A stretch of DNA of 64,000 nt from Micromonospora ferruginea (GCF_013694245.2 NZ_CP059322.2:5711001-5775000); one strand, 5' to 3'; shown: positions 17,449 to 27,025, counted from the first letter of the stretch. Translations and numbers: made by a program. Notes: generated by a model not told the origin, from the letters alone.

Positions 17449-18050
17449 ACCGTCGGCTCGCCCTCCTGCTCGTCCCGCTGCTGCTCGCGGGCGCCGGCTG
17501 CACCGCCACGGCCGAGGAACCGGCCGGCCCGGCGCCGGCCACCCGGGCGGAACGCCCGTCCCCGTTCGCCGACTGCGCCCCGCTGACCGTCGCGCCGGCC
17601 TCGGCCGCGCCGTCGCCGGCCGGCAAGCCCGGCGATCCGCTGCCCGACCTGGCGCTCAACTGCTTCACCGGCGGCGCGCCGGTGAAGCTGCGCGACGTCA
17701 AGGGTCCCGCGGTGATCAACGTGTGGGCCTCCTGGTGCCCGCCGTGCCGCAAGGAGCTACCCGCCTTCCAGCGGCTCAGCGAGCGGGCCGACGGCCGGTT
17801 CCAGGTGATCGGCGTGAACAGCCGGGACAGCCGCGGCGGCGCGCAGTCCATCGGCGAGGACTACGGCGTCGCGTTCCCGATGCTCGTCGACCAGGGCGAC
17901 GCGTTCGAGCGCGCGCTCGAACGCAGCGCGTTCCCGCTGACCGTGCTGGTCGGCGCCGACGGCCGGATCCGGCACGTCGAGGCGACCGGCGCGCTCGACG
18001 ACGCCCGCCTCGCGACGCTCGTCCGGACCCACCTCGGGGTGCGGGTGTGA
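17445..18050 (+). CDS. TlpA-like thioredoxin-fold lipoprotein
   Basis: About 201 residues beginning VNRRLALLLVPLLLAGAGCTATAEE, a signal peptide with a lipobox (LAGAGC), followed by a proline/alanine-rich linker and a TlpA/ResA-type thioredoxin domain from about residue 65. The redox motif is WCPPC in NVWASWCPPCRKELPAFQRL; FPLTVLVGADGRI holds the cis-Pro position. Likely a membrane-tethered extracytoplasmic thiol reductase for cytochrome c maturation or oxidised proteins. GTG 17445 overlaps the nth stop; its own stop overlaps the NUDIX start. Confidence 0.88.
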   Translation: MNRRLALLLVPLLLAGAGCTATAEEPAGPAPATRAERPSPFADCAPLTVAPASAAPSPAGKPGDPLPDLALNCFTGGAPVKLRDVKGPAVINVWASWCPPCRKELPAFQRLSERADGRFQVIGVNSRDSRGGAQSIGEDYGVAFPMLVDQGDAFERALERSAFPLTVLVGADGRIRHVEATGALDDARLATLVRTHLGVRV

Positions 18051-18736
18051 CCCGACAGCCCCCGGGATGGTTCGACCCGCTGCTGGGCCGGCTCGGCACC
18101 GCGCGGGCGGAGGACTTCACCCGGCTCACCACGCCGGAGACCGGCGGCCGGGAGAGCGCCGTGCTGGTGCTGCTCGGCGAGGAGCCCGGCACCGGGCCGG
18201 ACGTGCTCGTCCTGCAACGCGCCGCCACTCTGCGCAACCACGCCGGCCAGCCGGCCTTTCCCGGTGGCGCCGCCGACCCGGAGGACGCCGACGCCCGGGC
18301 CACCGCGCTGCGCGAGGCGAACGAGGAGGTCGGCCTCGACCCGGGCAGCGTCACCGTGCTGGCCGAGCTGCCCCGGCTCTGGATCCCGGTCAGCGACTTC
18401 GTGGTCACCCCGGTGCTCGCCTGGTGGCACGACCCGCACCCGGTGCACCCGCGCGAGCCGGCCGAGGTCGCGCACGTCGCCCGGCTGCCGGTCGCCGAGC
18501 TGGTCGACCCGGACAACCGCATGCGGGTACGCCATTCCAGCGGCTGGATCGGCCCGGCCTTCTCGGTGCGCGGCATGCTGGTGTGGGGCTTCACCGCCGG
18601 CGTCATCGACCGGCTGCTGGAGCTGGGCGGATGGGCCCGGCCCTGGCCGCGCTCGCGGGTGGTGGAGCTGCCGCCCGTCGTCGCACCCGCGCCGTCGGCC
18701 GGCACCGACGCCGCCGACGAGAGTCCGGTGCGCTGA
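18047..18736 (+). CDS. NUDIX hydrolase, CoA pyrophosphatase type
   Basis: A 229-residue protein with the extended CoA-pyrophosphatase motif LRNHAGQPAFPGGAADPEDADARATALREANEEVGLDP, covering the NUDIX box G-x5-E-x7-REANEEVG and the upstream LRxHxGQxxFPGG signature seen in NudL/YeaB-like enzymes. It probably hydrolyses CoA or acyl-CoA diphosphate. GTG 18047 overlaps the upstream stop (GTGA). The C terminus is an Ala/Pro-rich tail. The nth-TlpA-NUDIX-MarP order is the same as in mycobacteria, where these genes neighbour each other. Confidence 0.9.
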   Translation: MTRQPPGWFDPLLGRLGTARAEDFTRLTTPETGGRESAVLVLLGEEPGTGPDVLVLQRAATLRNHAGQPAFPGGAADPEDADARATALREANEEVGLDPGSVTVLAELPRLWIPVSDFVVTPVLAWWHDPHPVHPREPAEVAHVARLPVAELVDPDNRMRVRHSSGWIGPAFSVRGMLVWGFTAGVIDRLLELGGWARPWPRSRVVELPPVVAPAPSAGTDAADESPVR

Positions 18737-18761
18737 TCACCCGCACGCATCCTCAGGTCAC

Positions 18762-18779
18762 GTTCAGCGAGCGCTGAAC
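18762..18779. promoter_or_regulatory. Perfect 7-bp inverted repeat upstream of marP
   Basis: GTTCAGC (18762-18768) and GCTGAAC (18773-18779) are perfect complements around GAGC. It lies 25 nt after the NUDIX stop and just upstream of where the marP -35 would be, so it could be an operator or a short terminator. Confidence 0.35.
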
Positions 18780-18800
18780 CGCCCGCGAGCCCGGTGCCCG

Positions 18801-18806
18801 TACCCT
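18801..18806 (+). promoter_or_regulatory. Candidate -10 box for a leaderless marP transcript
   Basis: TACCCT ends six nt before GTG 18813; no ribosome-binding site is apparent. Confidence 0.4.
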
Positions 18807-18812
18807 TGGGGC

Positions 18813-19991
18813 GTGTCCGCCGTGGATCTCGTACTGCTCCTGCTCATGCTCGTGTTCGCGATCAGCGGATACCGTCAGGGCTTCGTCATCGGCGCCCTGT
18901 CGTTCTCCGGGTTCTTCCTGGGCGCGTTGCTCGGACTCCAGATCGGCCCGCTGATCGCCCGCCAGTTCGCGGCCAGCGGCACCCGGGTGCTGGTCTCCCT
19001 GGTGGCGATCTTCGGGCTCGCCGTGCTGGGCCAGGCGCTGGCCGGCTGGCTCGGCTCCAACCTGCGCGCCGCCATCACCGGCCCGGCCGGCAAGAAGGTC
19101 GACGACGTCGGCGGCGCGTTCATCTCGGTCATCGCGGTCATGCTGGTGGCCTGGCTGGTCGCGGTGCCGCTGGGCTCCTCCTCGGTGCCCTGGCTGGCCG
19201 CCTCGGTCAAGGACAGCGCGCTGCTCACCGTGGTGGACCGGGTGCTGCCCGACCGCGCCCAGGACCTCTCCACCGCCCTGCGGGACACCGTCGACACCAA
19301 CGGCTTCCCCGACGTGTTCAACGGGCTGGGCAGCACCAACGCGCGACAGGTCTCCCCGCCCGACCCGGCGCTGGCCAACTCCCAGGTGGTGCAGAACAGC
19401 AAGCGGTCCGTGGTGAAGGTGCTCGGCTCCGCGCCGAGCTGCTCCCGCCGGATCGAGGGCTCCGGCTTCGTCTACGCCGACGACCGGGTGATGACCAACG
19501 CGCACGTGGTGGCCGGCACCCGCTCGGTGGCGGTGGAGCTGCGCGGCGAGCGCTACGACGGCGAGGTGGTGGTCTACGACCCGGACCGGGACCTGGCCGT
19601 GCTCTACGTGCCGGGGCTGCCCGGGCCGTCGCTGCGCTTCGCCGCCGGGGCCGCCGCCAGCGGCGCCGACGCGATCGTGCTCGGCTTCCCCCTCGACGGC
19701 CCGTACGACGCCCGGCCGGCCCGGGTCCGCGACGTCGACCGAATCACCGGGCCGGACATCTACTCGTCCGGCGACGTGACGCGGGAGATCTACACGATCC
19801 GGGCGCTGGTGCGCAGCGGCAACTCCGGCGGCCCGCTGGTCTCCTCGAACGGCCTGGTGCTCGGGGTGATCTTCGCGGCGGCGGCGGACGACCCGAACAC
19901 CGGCTTCGCGGTGACCGCCGCCGAGGCGCGGTCGGTGGCGCTGGCCGGGGCGGAGCGTACCCGGGGCGTCGCGACCGGCGACTGCACCTGA
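18813..19991 (+). CDS. MarP-family membrane serine protease
   Basis: A 392-residue protein with four hydrophobic N-terminal segments (a CvpA-like domain, roughly residues 5-135) followed by a chymotrypsin-fold protease. Catalytic residues are visible as TNAHVV (His), DLAVLYV (Asp) and RSGNSGGPLV (Ser). Two cysteines (SAPSCSRRIEG and the terminal GDCT) could form the disulfide known in this family. MarP is the periplasmic acid-resistance protease of mycobacteria. Start is GTG 18813. It converges on a PAP2 phosphatase gene 16 nt away. Confidence 0.92.
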   Translation: MSAVDLVLLLLMLVFAISGYRQGFVIGALSFSGFFLGALLGLQIGPLIARQFAASGTRVLVSLVAIFGLAVLGQALAGWLGSNLRAAITGPAGKKVDDVGGAFISVIAVMLVAWLVAVPLGSSSVPWLAASVKDSALLTVVDRVLPDRAQDLSTALRDTVDTNGFPDVFNGLGSTNARQVSPPDPALANSQVVQNSKRSVVKVLGSAPSCSRRIEGSGFVYADDRVMTNAHVVAGTRSVAVELRGERYDGEVVVYDPDRDLAVLYVPGLPGPSLRFAAGAAASGADAIVLGFPLDGPYDARPARVRDVDRITGPDIYSSGDVTREIYTIRALVRSGNSGGPLVSSNGLVLGVIFAAAADDPNTGFAVTAAEARSVALAGAERTRGVATGDCT

Positions 19992-20007
19992 GCGGGCCGA
20001 CCGGCGG

Positions 20008-20733
20008 TCAGCCGGCCGCCGGGGCCCCGGCCGGGGCGACGTCGTCGCCCGGCCGGATCGACGACAGCTTCGCGCGGCCCCAGGTGAGCGTCCTGTCGAG
20101 CACCGCCCGCGCCATGATCGCCACGCACGTGCCGCCGTTGATGAACGAGGCCACCACGTCGCTGGGGTGGTGCATGCCCCGGTACATCCGGGTGAGCGCC
20201 ACCCCGACCGGCACCAGCACCAGCAGCGTCCACCAGGCCGCCTTGGCCGGGGTACTGCGCGCCCGCAGCGCCAGCAGCACCGCCAGGCCGACGTAGAGCG
20301 CGGTCGCCGCCGAGGTGTGCCCGGAGGGGAAGCTGGAGGTCGGCGGGGACGCGTCCATGTGCTCCACCGCCGGCCGCTGCCGGTCGATCACCATGGTGGT
20401 GAAGAAGAAGACCAGCGCCTGGGCGGTGACCGCCGCGCAGAGGAAGAGCGGCTCCCGCCAGCGGTGCAGCACCAGCCGCAGCACCAGCGCGGCCAGCACC
20501 GTCACCACGACGATCATCTGGGTGCTGGCCAGCGTGCTGAAGACCAGCGACACGTCGTTCCAACCGGACGTCCGGTCGCCCGCGAACTCGCGGTTCACCC
20601 CGTCCTCCACGGTGAACGGCCAGGTGTGCGTGAGCACCCGGGTGACCAGGAGACCCAACCCCACCATGGCGGCGAAGAGCAGGGACACCGGCAGCAGCAC
20701 GCGCCGGGCGATCTGGACCGCGACATCGGACAT
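20008..20733 (-). CDS. PAP2-family membrane phosphatase (first of two)
   Basis: A 241-residue multi-spanning protein with the three PAP2 motifs: DRQRPAVE, SSFPSGHTSAATAL and RMYRGMHHPSDVVAS, carrying the catalytic His residues. Such enzymes dephosphorylate lipid phosphates such as undecaprenyl diphosphate or phosphatidic acid at the outer face of the membrane. Start ATG 20733; the stop is 16 nt from the convergent marP stop. It is arranged head-to-tail with a second PAP2 gene, 30 nt away, suggesting co-transcription. Confidence 0.9.
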   Translation of the reverse strand: MSDVAVQIARRVLLPVSLLFAAMVGLGLLVTRVLTHTWPFTVEDGVNREFAGDRTSGWNDVSLVFSTLASTQMIVVVTVLAALVLRLVLHRWREPLFLCAAVTAQALVFFFTTMVIDRQRPAVEHMDASPPTSSFPSGHTSAATALYVGLAVLLALRARSTPAKAAWWTLLVLVPVGVALTRMYRGMHHPSDVVASFINGGTCVAIMARAVLDRTLTWGRAKLSSIRPGDDVAPAGAPAAG

Positions 20734-20763
20734 GAGCCGCCCTTTACCCCGGCGCGCGCGTCG

Positions 20764-21558
20764 CTACGCGCGCCGGCCCTCCGGCCCCGGGTCGGCCAGC
20801 TCCGGCTCGACCCCCTCGCGCAGCGGGCGGGCCGGCCGGTGACCGACGCCGGTCCGCCAGGTGGCGAACCCGGCCGCGGTGGCCGCGACCACGGCCACCC
20901 CCAGCACCCAGCCGCCCACCACGTCGCTGGTCCAGTGCACGCCGAGCGCGATCCGGCTGAGCCCGGTCACCACCGTGAGCAGCGCCGCCGCGGTCCACAA
21001 CGCGACCCGCCCGGCCCGGCTGTGCCGGGCGAACGGCAGGAAGACCAACAGCAGCACCCCGGCGGCCAGCGCTGCGTTCAGCGCGTGCCCGGACGGGAAG
21101 GAGTAGCCGGCCGCCCGGGCCACCGGCTCCAGCAGGTCCGGGCGGTTCCGGCCGACCAGCAACTTGAGCAACGCGCCGAGCAGCCCGCCGACGACCATCG
21201 TGGTGACCACCCAGACGGCCAGCCGGGGCGCCCGCCGCCGCAGCAACCAGACCACCACCACCGCGGCGGCCACCCGCAGCGGGCCGGGCCCGAAGACGTG
21301 CGTCCACACGGTCATCGCCCGGACCCAGGCCGGATGCGCCAGCGCGTAGCCGTGGAACGCGTCGGTGACCGACGCGTCCAGCCGCAGCAGCGGCGGCCAC
21401 GCGCCCAGGACCAGCAGCGCGAGCAGGGCGAACGGCACCAGCACCAGCACCGCCGCGATGGCGGCCAGGGTGAGCCGCAGGCCCAGCGAGCGGTCGGGGT
21501 CCAGGCGGCGGCTCCGCCAGGACCGGTCACGGGTGGACGTCGGGCCGGTGGTGTTCAT
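20764..21558 (-). CDS. PAP2-family membrane phosphatase (second of two)
   Basis: A 264-residue protein with GRNRPDLLEP, YSFPSGHALNAALA and RIALGVHWTSDVVGGW, the three PAP2 motifs, within about six membrane segments. It is more distant from the neighbouring PAP2 protein than a recent duplicate would be. Likely lipid phosphatase; the substrate is not predictable. It precedes the other PAP2 gene in the minus-strand unit and follows the mycosin gene by 30 nt. Confidence 0.9.
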   Translation of the reverse strand: MNTTGPTSTRDRSWRSRRLDPDRSLGLRLTLAAIAAVLVLVPFALLALLVLGAWPPLLRLDASVTDAFHGYALAHPAWVRAMTVWTHVFGPGPLRVAAAVVVVWLLRRRAPRLAVWVVTTMVVGGLLGALLKLLVGRNRPDLLEPVARAAGYSFPSGHALNAALAAGVLLLVFLPFARHSRAGRVALWTAAALLTVVTGLSRIALGVHWTSDVVGGWVLGVAVVAATAAGFATWRTGVGHRPARPLREGVEPELADPGPEGRRA

Positions 21559-21588
21559 GCGCCGTTCACTACCCCGGGCACGCCCCGG

Positions 21589-22890
21589 TCAGACCGCCCC
21601 GCGGCGGGCCCGGCGGAACCGGCGCACCATCAGCGCGGCGCCGGTGAGCAGGGCGACGAACAGGGCCGACCCCACCCAGAGCCGCTCCGGCGAGGACGAC
21701 TCGGCCTGACCCGCCGGGCGGGCCGACCAGCCGGTCTGCTTCGGGCCGCCGAACGGGTCGCCACCCTGCCCTGCCGCCGCGGCCCGGGTGTCCGGGCCGG
21801 AGCCCGGCGCCGGCCCGAAGCCCACCACACCGGGGGAGGCGTTGTCGTCCAACGGGTTCCGCCCCACCGGCGCCACGTCGGTGGTGAGCGCGGCCACCGG
21901 GTCGACCATGCCGTAGCCGAACCGGTCGTCCCGGCCGGTCGGGCCGAGATCCCGGGCGGTGCTCACCAGCCGGTTGACCACGTCACCGGCGGTCATCTGC
22001 GGATAACGGGCGCGGACCAGGGCGGCGGTCGCGGCGACCAGCGGCGCGGCGAAGCTCGTGCCCTGCACCCGCCAGTAGCCGCCCCGGGACCGGGCGCCGT
22101 AGAGGGCGGTGGCCGGCGCGCTGAGGACGGTCTCGTGGCCGGTGATCGAACCGGACCACAGGTTCTCGCTGTTCCGGTCCAGGCCGGTGACCGCCAGCAC
22201 GCCCGGCTCGCGTGCCGGGTACCAGACCTTGGTGGTGGTCGAGGTGGCCAGGTTGCCGGTGCAGGCGACCACCACCACGTCCCGGGCGAACGCGTAGTCG
22301 AGCGCCGCGGCCAGGGCCGGGCTGTCACCGCTGCCGCCGAGCGACAGGTTGATCACCCGGGCGCCGTGGTCGACCGCCCAGCGCACCGCCTTCGCGATGA
22401 CCAGGGCGTCGTCGTACCGGTTCTCGGCGTCGAGCACCCGGATCGGCAGGATCTTGGCGTCCGGCGCGAGGCCGACCACGCCCCGGTCGTCGTCGTCGCG
22501 CCCGGCGATCAGGCCGGCCACCGTGGTGCCGTGCCCGACCGGGTCCGGCTCGGTCCGGCCGGCGTCCGGGTCGACCAGGTCGAGGCCGGGCAGCACCTGG
22601 CCGGCCAGGTCGGGATGCGAACCGTCCACCCCGGAGTCGATCACCGCGACCACCACGCCGCGCCCGGTGGAGGTCCGCCAGGCGGTCTTCGCCCGCAGCT
22701 CCGCCAACTGCCACTGCTCGTCGCGGACCTGGTCGGTGCGGAGCACGGTGACCGGAGCGGCCGGCGCGGCGTGCGCCGGTGGCGCCAGCGGGCCGGCCGT
22801 GACCGCCAGCGCCGCCGCGGCGGCCAGCAGCGCCCGCCCGGCGAGACGCCGGGACGGCACGTCGGGAGATCCCTGCCGGTCCCTGGTCAC
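21589..22890 (-). CDS. mycP: Type VII secretion-associated mycosin (subtilisin-like protease)
   Basis: About 433 residues from GTG 22890, which has a GGGGG run four nt upstream; an upstream in-frame start at 22923 would add 11 residues. A signal peptide (RALLAAAAALAVTAGPLAPPAHA) is followed by an S8 protease domain with VIDSGVDGSHPDLAG (Asp), PVGHGTTVAGLIAG (His) and GTSFAAPLVAA (Ser), then a proline/glycine-rich stretch and a C-terminal membrane anchor (LWVGSALFVALLTGAALMVRRFRRARR). This is the mycosin architecture of ESX systems, where it faces the outside and supports secretion complex stability. It follows eccC by 89 nt on the same strand. Confidence 0.9.
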   Translation of the reverse strand: MTRDRQGSPDVPSRRLAGRALLAAAAALAVTAGPLAPPAHAAPAAPVTVLRTDQVRDEQWQLAELRAKTAWRTSTGRGVVVAVIDSGVDGSHPDLAGQVLPGLDLVDPDAGRTEPDPVGHGTTVAGLIAGRDDDDRGVVGLAPDAKILPIRVLDAENRYDDALVIAKAVRWAVDHGARVINLSLGGSGDSPALAAALDYAFARDVVVVACTGNLATSTTTKVWYPAREPGVLAVTGLDRNSENLWSGSITGHETVLSAPATALYGARSRGGYWRVQGTSFAAPLVAATAALVRARYPQMTAGDVVNRLVSTARDLGPTGRDDRFGYGMVDPVAALTTDVAPVGRNPLDDNASPGVVGFGPAPGSGPDTRAAAAGQGGDPFGGPKQTGWSARPAGQAESSSPERLWVGSALFVALLTGAALMVRRFRRARRGAV

Positions 22891-22979
22891 GTTCCCCCAG
22901 CCATTCCGTCGCTTCCGACACATGCTGCTCGGAGATTACCGGTTGTCCCCGCCGTCACGGGGCAACTCCGCGCTCCCGG

Positions 22980-25900
22980 TCACCCGGGCGGGAGATGAGC
23001 CAACTGCACCAGACGTACGCCCTCACGGCGGGTGACCAGACGGGCCCGCCCCGGGGGCAGCGGCCCGGCCTTCACCTGACCGACGAGCGGTCCCTCCTCC
23101 GGGCCGCCCGACATCACCAGCCCGGCCGTGGACAACTCCCGCAACCGCTGGATGATCGGCTCGTACGCGGTCCGGCCCGCGCCCCCGGAACGCCGCGCCA
23201 GCACCAGGTGCAGGCCGACGTCCCGGGCGTGCGGCAGGTGCTCCTCCAGCGCCCGCAACGGGTTCGTCGGCCCGCCCGCCACCAGGTCGTAGTCGTCCAC
23301 CAGCACGAACAGCTCCGGCCCGGTCCACCACGACCGGGCGCGCAACTCGGCCGGGGTGACGTGCGGGCCGGGCTGCCGCCCCTGCAGGTAGCCGGCCGCC
23401 GACTCGATCAGCTCGGCGGTGTGCGGCGCGGCCGTGCCGTAGCCGATCAGGTGCGGCGTCTCGATCGTGCCCATCAGGCTGCGCCGGTAGTCGACCAGGA
23501 TCACCCGGGCCTGCTCCGGGGTGAACCGGGCGACGATCGAGGTGGCCAGCGCGCGCAGGAACGACGACTTGCCGCACTCGGCGTCGCCGAAGACCACGAA
23601 GTTGGGCTCGGTGGCGAAGTCCAGCACCACCGGGGACAGGTCCGCCTCCGCCACCCCCACCGGGAACGCCAGCCCGGTGGTCGCGTTCCGGTCCAGCTCG
23701 GCGTACGGCAGCACCGGCGGGAGCAGCCGCACCCGGGGCGCCACCGGGCCGGTCCACCCGCCGGCCACCGCCTTGACCAGGTCGCCGGTCTCGCCGCCGG
23801 CGGTCAGCCGGGACCGCGCGGTGAGGAAGTGCAGCCCGCCGGCGGTGATCCCGCGCCCCGGCCGCTCCTCCGGCACGGTCGCCGCCAGCGCGCGCTTGAC
23901 CACCACCGAGTCGGACGGGTCGCCGAGGCGCAGCTCCAGCCGGGAGCCGAACAGGTCGCGGATCGCCGGCCGGAAGTCCGACCAGCGCAGCGCGCTCGCC
24001 ACCACGTGCACCCCGTACGCCAGCCCCCGGGTGGCCAGCTCGGTGACCAGCGGCTCCAGGTCCTCGTACTCGCCGCGCAGCGTGTTCCAGCCGTCGACGA
24101 CCAGGAACACGTCCCCGAACGGGTCGGCCCCGGCCGCCGGGGTGGCGGCCCGCCGCCGGCGCCACGCCGCCATCGACTCCACCCCGGACTCGGTGAACCG
24201 CCGCTCCCGCTCGGCGAGCAGCCCGGCGACCTCGCCCACGGTACGGCGGACCGCGGTGCCGTCGGTCCGCCCGCTCACCCCGCCGACGTGCGGCAGGTCG
24301 CGCAGCGCGCCGAGCGTCCCGCCACCGAAGTCGAGGCAGTAGACCTGCACCTCGGCCGGCGTGTGGGTGAGCGCCAGCGCGCAGATCAGCGTGCGCAGCA
24401 GACCGGACCGGCCGCTGCGGGTGGTGCCGACCACCGCGACGTGCCCGGCCGCACCGTCCAGGGCCAGCCACAGCAGGTCCCGCCGCTGCTCGAACGGCTT
24501 GTCCACCACGGCCACCGGCACCTGCAACGCGCCGTGCAGCTCCGGATTGGCCACGGTGAGCCCGCGGACCGGGTCGGCGCCGACCGGGCCGAGCAGTTCG
24601 TCGAGCGTGGGCGAGGCGTCCAGCGGGGGCAGCCACACCTGATGCGCCGGCGGGCCCTGCCCGGCGAGCCGGTCGACCATCTTCTCGAGCAGCGTCTCGC
24701 CGCTCTCCTCCTCCGCCGGCAGGGCGGCCGGCCCGGTCGGCCGGGGCACCGGCGCCAGGTGGGTGGAGAACGCGAGCACCCGCGCCGCGCCGCCACCGCC
24801 CGCGCCCGCTCCGCCGGTGCGGCGACGGACCGCCCCGGAGACGTACGCGGCCTTGAACCGGACCAGCGGGTCGGTGCCGGAGCGCAGGTAGCCGTGCCCC
24901 GGGCTGCGGGGCAGCTCGTGGGCGTCCGGCACGCCGAGCACCGTCCGGGACTCCAGCGCCGAGAACGTGCGCAACCCGATCCGGTACGACAGGTGGGTGT
25001 CCAGCCCGCGCAGCCGCCCCTCCTCCAGCCGCTGGCTGGCCAGCAGCAGGTGCACCCCGAGCGACCGGCCGAGCCGGCCGATCTGCACGAAGAGGTCGAT
25101 GAAGTCGGGCTTGGCGGAGAGCAGCTCGGAGAACTCGTCGCAGATCAGCAGCAGCGACGGCAGCGGGGCGAGCGGGCTGCCGGCCGCGCGCGCCCGCTCG
25201 TAGTCGCGGACGCTCGCGAAGGTGCCTGCCCGGCGCAGCAGCTCCTGCCGGCGCATCAGCTCGCCGTTGATCGCGTCGACCATCCGGTCGACCAGAGGCA
25301 GCGCGTCGGCCAGGTTGGTGATCACGGCGGCGGTGTGCGGCAGCCGTTCGAACGGCGCGAAGGTGGCGCCGCCCTTGAAGTCGACGAGCACGAAGTTGAG
25401 CTGCTCGGAGCTGTGCGTGGCGGCCAGCCCGAGGACCAGCGTGCGGAGCAGCTCCGACTTGCCCGAGCCGGTGGCGCCGATCAGCAGCCCGTGCGGGCCC
25501 ATGCCGTCCAGCGCCGACTCCTTCAGGTCGAGGTCGATCGCCCCGCCGTCGGCGCCCACCCCGATCGGCACCCGCAGCCGGTCCCGGGCGGCGCGCGGCG
25601 CCCAGCCCTGCTCGGCGGTGAAACCCTCCGGGTCGCCGAGGCCGAGCAGCTCCGGCAGGCCCGGCTCGGCGCCGGCCGGCGCGTCCGGCCCGCGTACCGT
25701 GCCGGCCAGCCGCAGCGGCGCGAGCCGCCGGGCGACCGCCTCCGCGTCGGCCGCCGCGAGCGCGTCGGCGGCGCCCACCTCGGCGTGCCCCTCCGCCGAG
25801 TGCGAGTGCAGCCGGCCGTCGACCAGGTCGAGCAGCAGGGCGTACCGGTCGAGCAGCCGGGGCGGCGGGGTGTCCAGGTCGAGCACGGTGACCGCGTCGA

Positions 25901-26924
25901 TGCCGCCGTCGCCGGCCAGGTCGGCCGCCCCGGTCAGGTCGCCGCCGTCGAGCACCACCACCACGTGCGGCCCGTCCGTCGCCGGGCCGTGCGGGCTGAA
26001 CCGGGACCGGCTGCCGAGCACGTCGCCGAGGAGGTGTTCCAGGTCGGCGGCGGAGCTGGTGACCAGGCGCACCGGGCCGAGCGCGTCGGTGCGGGCCGGA
26101 TGGTGGGCGTGCGGCAGCCACTTCACCCACTCCCACCGGTCCCGGCGTTCCGGCCCGGCGCAGACCGCGACCAGCAGCTCGTCCGGGGCGTGGAAGACGG
26201 CGAGCTGGGTGAGCACCGCCCGGGCCAGCGCCTGCGCGGCCGGCGAGCCGGTGCCACGTACCTCGCCGGCCGGGCCGCGCACGAAGACCCGGGCGAAGCT
26301 GCGCAGCGACAGCGCCACCGGCAGGTCCGGCACCACCGAGTACGCGTCCAGGAAGCGCCGCAGCGCCCCGGCGGTCATCGGCTCCAGCTCCTCCAGTGGC
26401 CGGGTGACCGGCGGGACCAGCGGGGTGGCCAGCGTCTGCGGCCCGACGCCGACCCGGACCACGGCGAAGTCCGGGTCGCCCGGGCGGCGTTCCCACACCC
26501 GGTGGCTGTCGACGGTGGACCAGAGCCGCCCCGGCTCCGGGTGCCGGTAGGCCAGGCCGGCCCGTTGGGCCCCGGCGGTCTCCCGGACCCGGCGGCGCAG
26601 CGTGGCCAGGTGGCGCAGGTACTCCCGGCGGGCAGCCATCAGCTCGGACTTCTTCGGGCCGGCGTTGCCCCAGGTGGTCACCAGCATCGCCAGCGAGGAG
26701 AGCCCGAACATCCCGCCCACCACGTACGAGTAGGCGCCGCCACCCCGGCCGAACATCATCGCCATGGCCACCGTGCCGCCGAGCATCGGCAGCACCAGCA
26801 GCGCCTGCTGCCAGCGCCCACCGGTCGCCGCGGGGATCTCCGGCGGCGCCTCGACGGGCAGCTCGCCGACCGGGATCTCCGGGGCCGGTCGGCGCGGCGG
26901 CCGCTTGATGACGACAGTGGACAC
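22980..26924 (-). CDS. eccC: Type VII secretion ATPase EccC (fused EccCa-EccCb)
   Basis: About 1314 residues. Two N-terminal membrane segments (ALLVLPMLGGTVAMAMMFG, YVVGGMFGLSSLAMLVTTW) precede three FtsK/SpoIIIE ATPase domains. Domain 1 has Walker A GATGSGKSELLRT (Lys489) and Walker B LLLICDEFSELL. Domain 2 has a degenerate Walker A GTTRSGRSGLLRT (Arg replaces Lys) and VFLVVDGWN. Domain 3 has GDAECGKSSFLRA (Lys1119) and LFVLVDDYDLV. This matches the EccC motor that recruits WXG100 substrates and drives export. GTG 26924 (VSTVVIKRPPRRPAPE) is preferred because GGGAGG lies five nt upstream; the in-frame ATG at 26936 has none. It is divergent from eccD. Confidence 0.93.
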   Translation of the reverse strand: MSTVVIKRPPRRPAPEIPVGELPVEAPPEIPAATGGRWQQALLVLPMLGGTVAMAMMFGRGGGAYSYVVGGMFGLSSLAMLVTTWGNAGPKKSELMAARREYLRHLATLRRRVRETAGAQRAGLAYRHPEPGRLWSTVDSHRVWERRPGDPDFAVVRVGVGPQTLATPLVPPVTRPLEELEPMTAGALRRFLDAYSVVPDLPVALSLRSFARVFVRGPAGEVRGTGSPAAQALARAVLTQLAVFHAPDELLVAVCAGPERRDRWEWVKWLPHAHHPARTDALGPVRLVTSSAADLEHLLGDVLGSRSRFSPHGPATDGPHVVVVLDGGDLTGAADLAGDGGIDAVTVLDLDTPPPRLLDRYALLLDLVDGRLHSHSAEGHAEVGAADALAAADAEAVARRLAPLRLAGTVRGPDAPAGAEPGLPELLGLGDPEGFTAEQGWAPRAARDRLRVPIGVGADGGAIDLDLKESALDGMGPHGLLIGATGSGKSELLRTLVLGLAATHSSEQLNFVLVDFKGGATFAPFERLPHTAAVITNLADALPLVDRMVDAINGELMRRQELLRRAGTFASVRDYERARAAGSPLAPLPSLLLICDEFSELLSAKPDFIDLFVQIGRLGRSLGVHLLLASQRLEEGRLRGLDTHLSYRIGLRTFSALESRTVLGVPDAHELPRSPGHGYLRSGTDPLVRFKAAYVSGAVRRRTGGAGAGGGGAARVLAFSTHLAPVPRPTGPAALPAEEESGETLLEKMVDRLAGQGPPAHQVWLPPLDASPTLDELLGPVGADPVRGLTVANPELHGALQVPVAVVDKPFEQRRDLLWLALDGAAGHVAVVGTTRSGRSGLLRTLICALALTHTPAEVQVYCLDFGGGTLGALRDLPHVGGVSGRTDGTAVRRTVGEVAGLLAERERRFTESGVESMAAWRRRRAATPAAGADPFGDVFLVVDGWNTLRGEYEDLEPLVTELATRGLAYGVHVVASALRWSDFRPAIRDLFGSRLELRLGDPSDSVVVKRALAATVPEERPGRGITAGGLHFLTARSRLTAGGETGDLVKAVAGGWTGPVAPRVRLLPPVLPYAELDRNATTGLAFPVGVAEADLSPVVLDFATEPNFVVFGDAECGKSSFLRALATSIVARFTPEQARVILVDYRRSLMGTIETPHLIGYGTAAPHTAELIESAAGYLQGRQPGPHVTPAELRARSWWTGPELFVLVDDYDLVAGGPTNPLRALEEHLPHARDVGLHLVLARRSGGAGRTAYEPIIQRLRELSTAGLVMSGGPEEGPLVGQVKAGPLPPGRARLVTRREGVRLVQLAHLPPG

Positions 26925-26962
26925 GCAGCCTCCCATGGCTCTCGGTAACCCGAGCCTGGCTC

Positions 26963-26991
26963 ATAGTAGGTAAAGTCCTCTCGTCCGTCAG
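26963..26991 (-). promoter_or_regulatory. Candidate sigma-70-type promoter for eccC
   Basis: On the minus strand CTGACG (-35) and TACTAT (-10) are separated by exactly 17 bp, about 40 nt upstream of GTG 26924. It lies in the 101-nt region shared with divergent eccD. A small hairpin (CTCGG-TAAC-CCGAG) lies in the eccC leader. Confidence 0.45.
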
Positions 26992-27025
26992 CCCACCGAT
27001 CCGGCTCGATGATGGAGATACGTCG

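Noticed and set aside
22995..26948. A 1317-codon open frame on the plus strand opposite eccC (and similar long antisense frames, for example 29142-32318 minus and 20167-22998 plus)
   Set aside because: These are shadow frames typical of very high-GC DNA: compositionally biased in Arg, Pro, Gly and His, without domains, lying opposite well-identified genes.
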